This document shows, piece after piece, positions 60,758 to 64,000 of a stretch of 64,000 bases of DNA (positions are counted from its first letter, which is position 1; each line of letters starts with the position of its first letter). Location of the stretch: NCBI GenBank assembly GCA_016292015.1, contig JAEEZY010000023.1, positions 1 through 64,000 on the forward strand, given 5' to 3'. The DNA comes from Bacteroidales bacterium (GTDB lineage: Bacteria > Bacteroidota > Bacteroidia > Bacteroidales > P3). The notes under the pieces were generated by a model. It did not search any database and was not told the origin of the DNA. It saw nothing but the letters and a program-made list of their open reading frames with translations. Position numbers and translations under genes: made by a program.

Positions 60758-62676
60758 TTCACAATCTCCTTATGGTTTTTGAGTATAGTTTTGGCGGTGC
60801 CGACCTTGCCGTTGAACTCGAACATAGACATGGCGTACCAGCCCTTGTAGTCGGGAGCCCAGTAGCGGATGCCAGCCATACCATTCTCCTTGCCCCATGC
60901 TATCACGTCTCTGTAGATGTCGGCTTGTCCCTGCTGGTCTTTGTTGTAGCCTTTGAGTTTCTTGTTCCAGCTGGCGAACGGTCCTTCCATTTTGCCCGAC
61001 GGATACGAGAATTCACCGATAAACACAGGTATTTCACATTTTCTGTTGATGCGTGCGATGGTTTTTTTCAGCAGTTTCTTCTTGTTCAGCGACATCGCCG
61101 GAGCACTGGGATAGTAGCTTATGCCTGCGGTCTCCATCTCGTAGCCGTGCTGGGCCATATATTTGAAGAATGCGGCGCAGCATCGAGGAGTGAACACCAC
61201 TGTGGCGATATGGGTCGAGAACTTCACGTCCGAGGCGTCGATGCCGTGGTTGGCGTAGGCTTTCAGCACTCCACGTTTCACGGCGGCATATTCTTCGGCG
61301 TTGTATTTCCACACGTTGCGTTTCAGCCATCCTATCGAGAATAAGGAAGCCGTATAGCGTTTCATCGCGGATGCTTTCTCCAGTTTCGGGTTCACGGCCG
61401 ATTTGGCTCCCATACCGATTCCGGCAAAGCCGAAGTTGGCCTCGTTGCCGAGGTTCCAGTTCTTTACTGTGCAGCCGGTCGCGAGTATCGAGTCGGCCAC
61501 CATCTCGCCGTAGGCCTCAAGCACCTCGCACACCTCGTCGAGCGTCAGTTCCGACCATTCTTTACCTCCCATAAGTCCGTTGAACTCGGGATACTCGTCG
61601 AAGCGCGGCGCCTGTATCCTGTCCATATCCATATAGGTGTAGGCGCACATGATTTCAGGATTGATAGGCATGTTGAGCGATGCGGCTATACGGCAGAGCC
61701 TCAGGGCTTGGTCGAAGGTGTGCACGTTGGCGTTCTCGTCGGGTTCGCCATCGACGGTGTTTTCGGCGGTCTTGTGCCGCTTGGTGGCTATGCGCACGTA
61801 CATCTCTGTCGAGCCGAGGTTGCGGTAAATCGTCTGCAGTTCCTCGGGTGTGGTGGCGGTCTCACCGTTCACGATGAAAGTGTAGTTGCTGTCGAACTGG
61901 TTGAGTGAGAAGGGGCTCAGCGAAAGCGCAACCCTGAAGTCGCTCACCTGCACCGTGGCCGGTGTCTTGGCTGCCGCCTTCTGCCTGTTGGCAAACACAA
62001 ACGGAACCTGCATCTTTCCGCTGACCACTATGGGCTGCCGGCAGAGGACTGTCTGCTCATCGCCGTCCACCACGGCATATCCTACATATTCCATCTCGTC
62101 CCCCACTGACAACGGAGCACTGGCAACTGACTGCTGACCACTGACCACTGGCAACTGTGCCTTCACCACCCCTTGGTATTCTATCTTGTCGGCTCCGCCG
62201 CCTGCGTTGCATATCAGCTTGGTTGTGTTCGTCTTGCCGTTCTGCTTGACGGTCATCACATAGCTGCCCGCCTTCGAGAGCGACACCTTCATCAGGTGGG
62301 TTCCCGCCTCCATCTTCGAGGAGTGCTTGGCCACCGTGCGTCCGTTCGTGCCGGCTATCGTGACCGTCACCATCCCTGCATCTGTAACGGCGACATACAC
62401 TTCCGCATTCCCGTTGAATGGGTTAGGTCTCACCGACAGTTTTTTACTGTCAGCCACCGGCTGCGTGCTGCCTGCTGCCCGCTGCCTGCTCGGCATCACC
62501 AGCACAGTGTCGGGCCATACAAGTGTCTGCTGCCAGCCTTTCGTGTGGTTGGTCACCACCACGCGGTCAAGCTGCACGTGGCGTCCGTTGCGGTCAAGTC
62601 CTGTGAACGTGACCGTCTGCGCCGCCGCACAAAAGCATGTCAGCACAAGTGCTATCAATGTAATCGTCTTTTTCAT
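60754..62676 (-). CDS. Secreted clan GH-A glycosidase-like protein with N-terminal Por-tail-like module
   Basis: The 640-residue protein has a signal peptide (to CAAAQ). Residues 80-157 read like a Por secretion-tail (type A sorting) fold: LSVRPNPFNGNAEVYV, NGRTVAKHS, GTHLMKVSL, GSYVMTVKQNGK. This tail is normally C-terminal but here is near the N-terminus. From about 245 a TIM-barrel-like region follows, with the acid/base candidate Glu412 in NLGNEANFG and the nucleophile candidate Glu555 in PVFIGEFSYP, as in clan GH-A families such as GH53. Substrate is unknown. Two stretches of 7-bp repeats lie inside the coding sequence (62104-62159, 62458-62492). Confidence 0.65.
   Translation of the reverse strand: MKKTITLIALVLTCFCAAAQTVTFTGLDRNGRHVQLDRVVVTNHTKGWQQTLVWPDTVLVMPSRQRAAGSTQPVADSKKLSVRPNPFNGNAEVYVAVTDAGMVTVTIAGTNGRTVAKHSSKMEAGTHLMKVSLSKAGSYVMTVKQNGKTNTTKLICNAGGGADKIEYQGVVKAQLPVVSGQQSVASAPLSVGDEMEYVGYAVVDGDEQTVLCRQPIVVSGKMQVPFVFANRQKAAAKTPATVQVSDFRVALSLSPFSLNQFDSNYTFIVNGETATTPEELQTIYRNLGSTEMYVRIATKRHKTAENTVDGEPDENANVHTFDQALRLCRIAASLNMPINPEIMCAYTYMDMDRIQAPRFDEYPEFNGLMGGKEWSELTLDEVCEVLEAYGEMVADSILATGCTVKNWNLGNEANFGFAGIGMGAKSAVNPKLEKASAMKRYTASLFSIGWLKRNVWKYNAEEYAAVKRGVLKAYANHGIDASDVKFSTHIATVVFTPRCCAAFFKYMAQHGYEMETAGISYYPSAPAMSLNKKKLLKKTIARINRKCEIPVFIGEFSYPSGKMEGPFASWNKKLKGYNKDQQGQADIYRDVIAWGKENGMAGIRYWAPDYKGWYAMSMFEFNGKVGTAKTILKNHKEIVK
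62104..62159. repeat. Eight in-register 7-bp repeats inside the glycosidase-like gene
   Basis: Units on the plus strand: CACTGAC, AACGGAG, CACTGGC, AACTGAC, TGCTGAC, CACTGAC, CACTGGC, AACTGTG. They encode the VKAQLPVVSGQQSVASAPLS region. Seven is not a multiple of three, so a gain or loss of one unit would shift the frame. Confidence 0.75.
62458..62492. repeat. Five 7-bp repeats inside the glycosidase-like gene
   Basis: Units CGGCTGC, GTGCTGC, CTGCTGC, CCGCTGC, CTGCTCG, encoding part of the PSRQRAAGSTQP linker. Confidence 0.7.
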
Positions 62677-62716
62677 AGGTGATTATGATTTGTGATTAAC
62701 TTATGATTTGAGTTTG

Positions 62717-62724
62717 CAAAATTA
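62717..62724 (-). promoter_or_regulatory. -7 box (TAATTTTG, minus strand) of the glycosidase-barrel operon
   Basis: The box lies 41 bp before the start at 62676. Confidence 0.55.
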
Positions 62725-62850
62725 CATTCTTTTCTTCATACTGAGGTTGCCTGTTTTACATAATAATTGTTCTATTATCCATATTTTTGTATTAAAACCT
62801 ATAATATTTTGTTCTTTTTAGCGTTTTGACTTTAATCTATACCTTATAAC

Positions 62851-62885
62851 CATTAACCGTTAACCATTAACCACTAACCATTAAC
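62851..62885 (+). repeat. Five 7-bp tandem repeats ending one base before the AraC start codon
   Basis: CATTAAC, CGTTAAC, CATTAAC, CACTAAC, CATTAAC, then C and the ATG at 62887. Confidence 0.85.
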
Positions 62886-62886
62886 C

Positions 62887-63783
62887 ATGTCCCCCGACTC
62901 ACTGCCCATAGTCTCCGATGCCGACAGCTACAATGTGCTGGCACAATACGAGAACAAAATTACACTTGGACGCATCCCTCACCTTAAACGTGAATTCCCA
63001 GATTATTACCACCCTGGCGATTATGTGTTGCTGTTCTTCAAAGGTGGAACTCTGTCGGGCACCGTCAATATGCGTCCTTTCGAAATCAAGGCGCCAGCCG
63101 TCATGTTCGTCTCAGTCGAGCATATACTGCATCTCTCCGACGTCAGCGGCGACGTGAGTGTCGATACCATTGCCTTCAAGCACTCTGTGGGTGAAGACCT
63201 GAAAATCGACATTCCTCTGTCTCTCCTCCAGCAAGTCATGGTGCGCCCATCTGCCTTGTTGTCAGACTATGAGATTCTCCTCGTGCAGGATTATTTCAAT
63301 CTCATAGCCTCCGTCATTGGCTGGTGCACCGATGCCGACCGATATCTGGCCATACTATACCTCCTTCGCTCGCTCGCCACAATGTTGTGTGGTGTCTATC
63401 AATTAAACCCCGTTAATGCGCGTCTTAGCCGTGCAGAAGAGATTGCCGGACGCTTCATGGTGATGGCCGAAAGGTTCTGTCGTGAGCGTCACGACATTGG
63501 TTGGTATGCCGACGAACTCTGCCTCTCACCCAAGTATGTGGCCAACGTGGTGAAGGAGGTCACAGGCAACACGGCGGGCGACTGCATCAACGACAACCTC
63601 GTGCGGCAAGCCAAATCCCTGCTCCTCACCACATCGCTCACCATACAGCAGATCAGCGACCGCCTCGGTTTCCATAACCAAAGCCATTTCGGCACCTTCT
63701 TCCGCCGCCACACCAACACAAGCCCCACATCATTCCGCCATATTCCGACCTCCGAGGCGAACGGGATTCGACATAATCTATAA
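62887..63783 (+). CDS. AraC-family transcriptional regulator
   Basis: The 298-residue protein has an N-terminal cupin-like sensing part (YHPGDYVLLFFKGGTLSGTV) and a C-terminal AraC DNA-binding domain with two helix-turn-helix units; the second is typical (LTIQQISDRLGFHNQSHFGT, then FFRRHTNTSPTSFR). It is divergent from the glycosidase-barrel operon, which makes that operon a candidate target. The short tandem repeats directly before its start may influence translation. Confidence 0.88.
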   Translation: MSPDSLPIVSDADSYNVLAQYENKITLGRIPHLKREFPDYYHPGDYVLLFFKGGTLSGTVNMRPFEIKAPAVMFVSVEHILHLSDVSGDVSVDTIAFKHSVGEDLKIDIPLSLLQQVMVRPSALLSDYEILLVQDYFNLIASVIGWCTDADRYLAILYLLRSLATMLCGVYQLNPVNARLSRAEEIAGRFMVMAERFCRERHDIGWYADELCLSPKYVANVVKEVTGNTAGDCINDNLVRQAKSLLLTTSLTIQQISDRLGFHNQSHFGTFFRRHTNTSPTSFRHIPTSEANGIRHNL

Positions 63784-63789
63784 AGTGTG

Positions 63790-63797
63790 TATTTTTG
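63790..63797 (+). promoter_or_regulatory. -7 box (TATTTTTG) before the DUF3795 gene
   Basis: The box lies 25 bp before the ATG at 63823. Confidence 0.55.
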
Positions 63798-63822
63798 CAA
63801 CCTGTCTTAATATTTCGAACAG

Positions 63823-64000
63823 ATGAACAAAATGATTGCCTATTGTGGGCTCGACTGTGGAAAGTGCGACGCCAATATCGCCACTCGGAACAATGACCGG
63901 GATCTGCGTTTGAGGACCGCCAAACTCTGGTCAAAAATGAACGGCGTCACAATACTTCCCGAACACATCAACTGCGAGGGTTGCCGTATGGATGGCGTGA
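63823..64000 (+). CDS. DUF3795 protein, 3' truncated by window edge
   Basis: The first 59 residues are visible: MNKMIAYCGLDCGKCDANIA, then NDRDLRLRTAKLW and INCEGCRMDG. The cysteine pattern YCGLDCxxCxA and CxGCR is typical of DUF3795, small cysteine-rich (possibly zinc- or iron-binding) proteins. The rest of the gene lies outside the window. Confidence 0.75.
   Translation, partial: MNKMIAYCGLDCGKCDANIATRNNDRDLRLRTAKLWSKMNGVTILPEHINCEGCRMDGV

Overview
The window reads as a Bacteroidales chromosome, probably from an uncultured, gut-type or anaerobic member of the order. The evidence is a run of TAnnTTTG promoter boxes (the Bacteroidetes -7 element), three proteins ending in the type B sorting domain of the type IX secretion system (T9SS), Bacteroidetes-type lipoproteins and outer-membrane barrels, DUF4143 ATPases and orphan RHS cores. 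I see no tRNA, rRNA, CRISPR array or transposase.

Region by region. 1-6.0 kb is an accessory island: three orphan RHS-core fragments interleaved with a DUF4143 ATPase, an RHS-linked M91-type metallopeptidase with a secreted partner, and an AbiE-like toxin-antitoxin pair. 6.0-12.0 kb (minus strand) is core housekeeping: guaB followed by three periplasmic chaperone/PPIase genes of the SurA/PpiC group. 12.2-16.7 kb is an envelope block (TlpA-like thioredoxin, TPR protein, Ig-like lipoprotein, small barrel). 16.8-19.0 kb holds a long-hairpin RNA candidate and an unrecognised two-gene locus. 19.0-20.1 kb is non-coding and carries an 11-bp-phased repeat array. 20.1-23.2 kb is part of a lysine fermentation pathway (kamD, kamE, a CoA-transferase beta subunit). 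23.3-29.7 kb is a likely operon of a barrel, a GH2-like protein that has lost its active site, tcdA and a lipoprotein. Trigger factor and a second DUF4143 ATPase follow.

33-47.4 kb encodes three T9SS cargo proteins (2285, 345 and about 1860 residues). A second, homologous 11-bp-phased array lies between the last two. 47.4-54.2 kb (minus strand) is an RND efflux operon, tetR-tolC-mfp-rnd-PII-like, with short tandem repeats of 7, 8 and 9 bp in three of its spacers. 54.2-55 kb is non-coding and rich in hairpins. 55-58.7 kb (minus strand) is a set of small envelope proteins, three of which share an N-terminal helical module. The window ends with a DUF6266 protein, a putative glycosidase plus barrel, an AraC regulator and a truncated DUF3795 gene.

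The strongest unexplained signals are the two homologous arrays that keep an 11-bp register for about 275-300 bp, the helically phased repeats next to both DUF4143 ATPases, the catalytically stripped GH2 protein, the RHS-M91/partner pair, and the short tandem repeats abutting start codons. All family names come from reading motifs by eye; no search was run.
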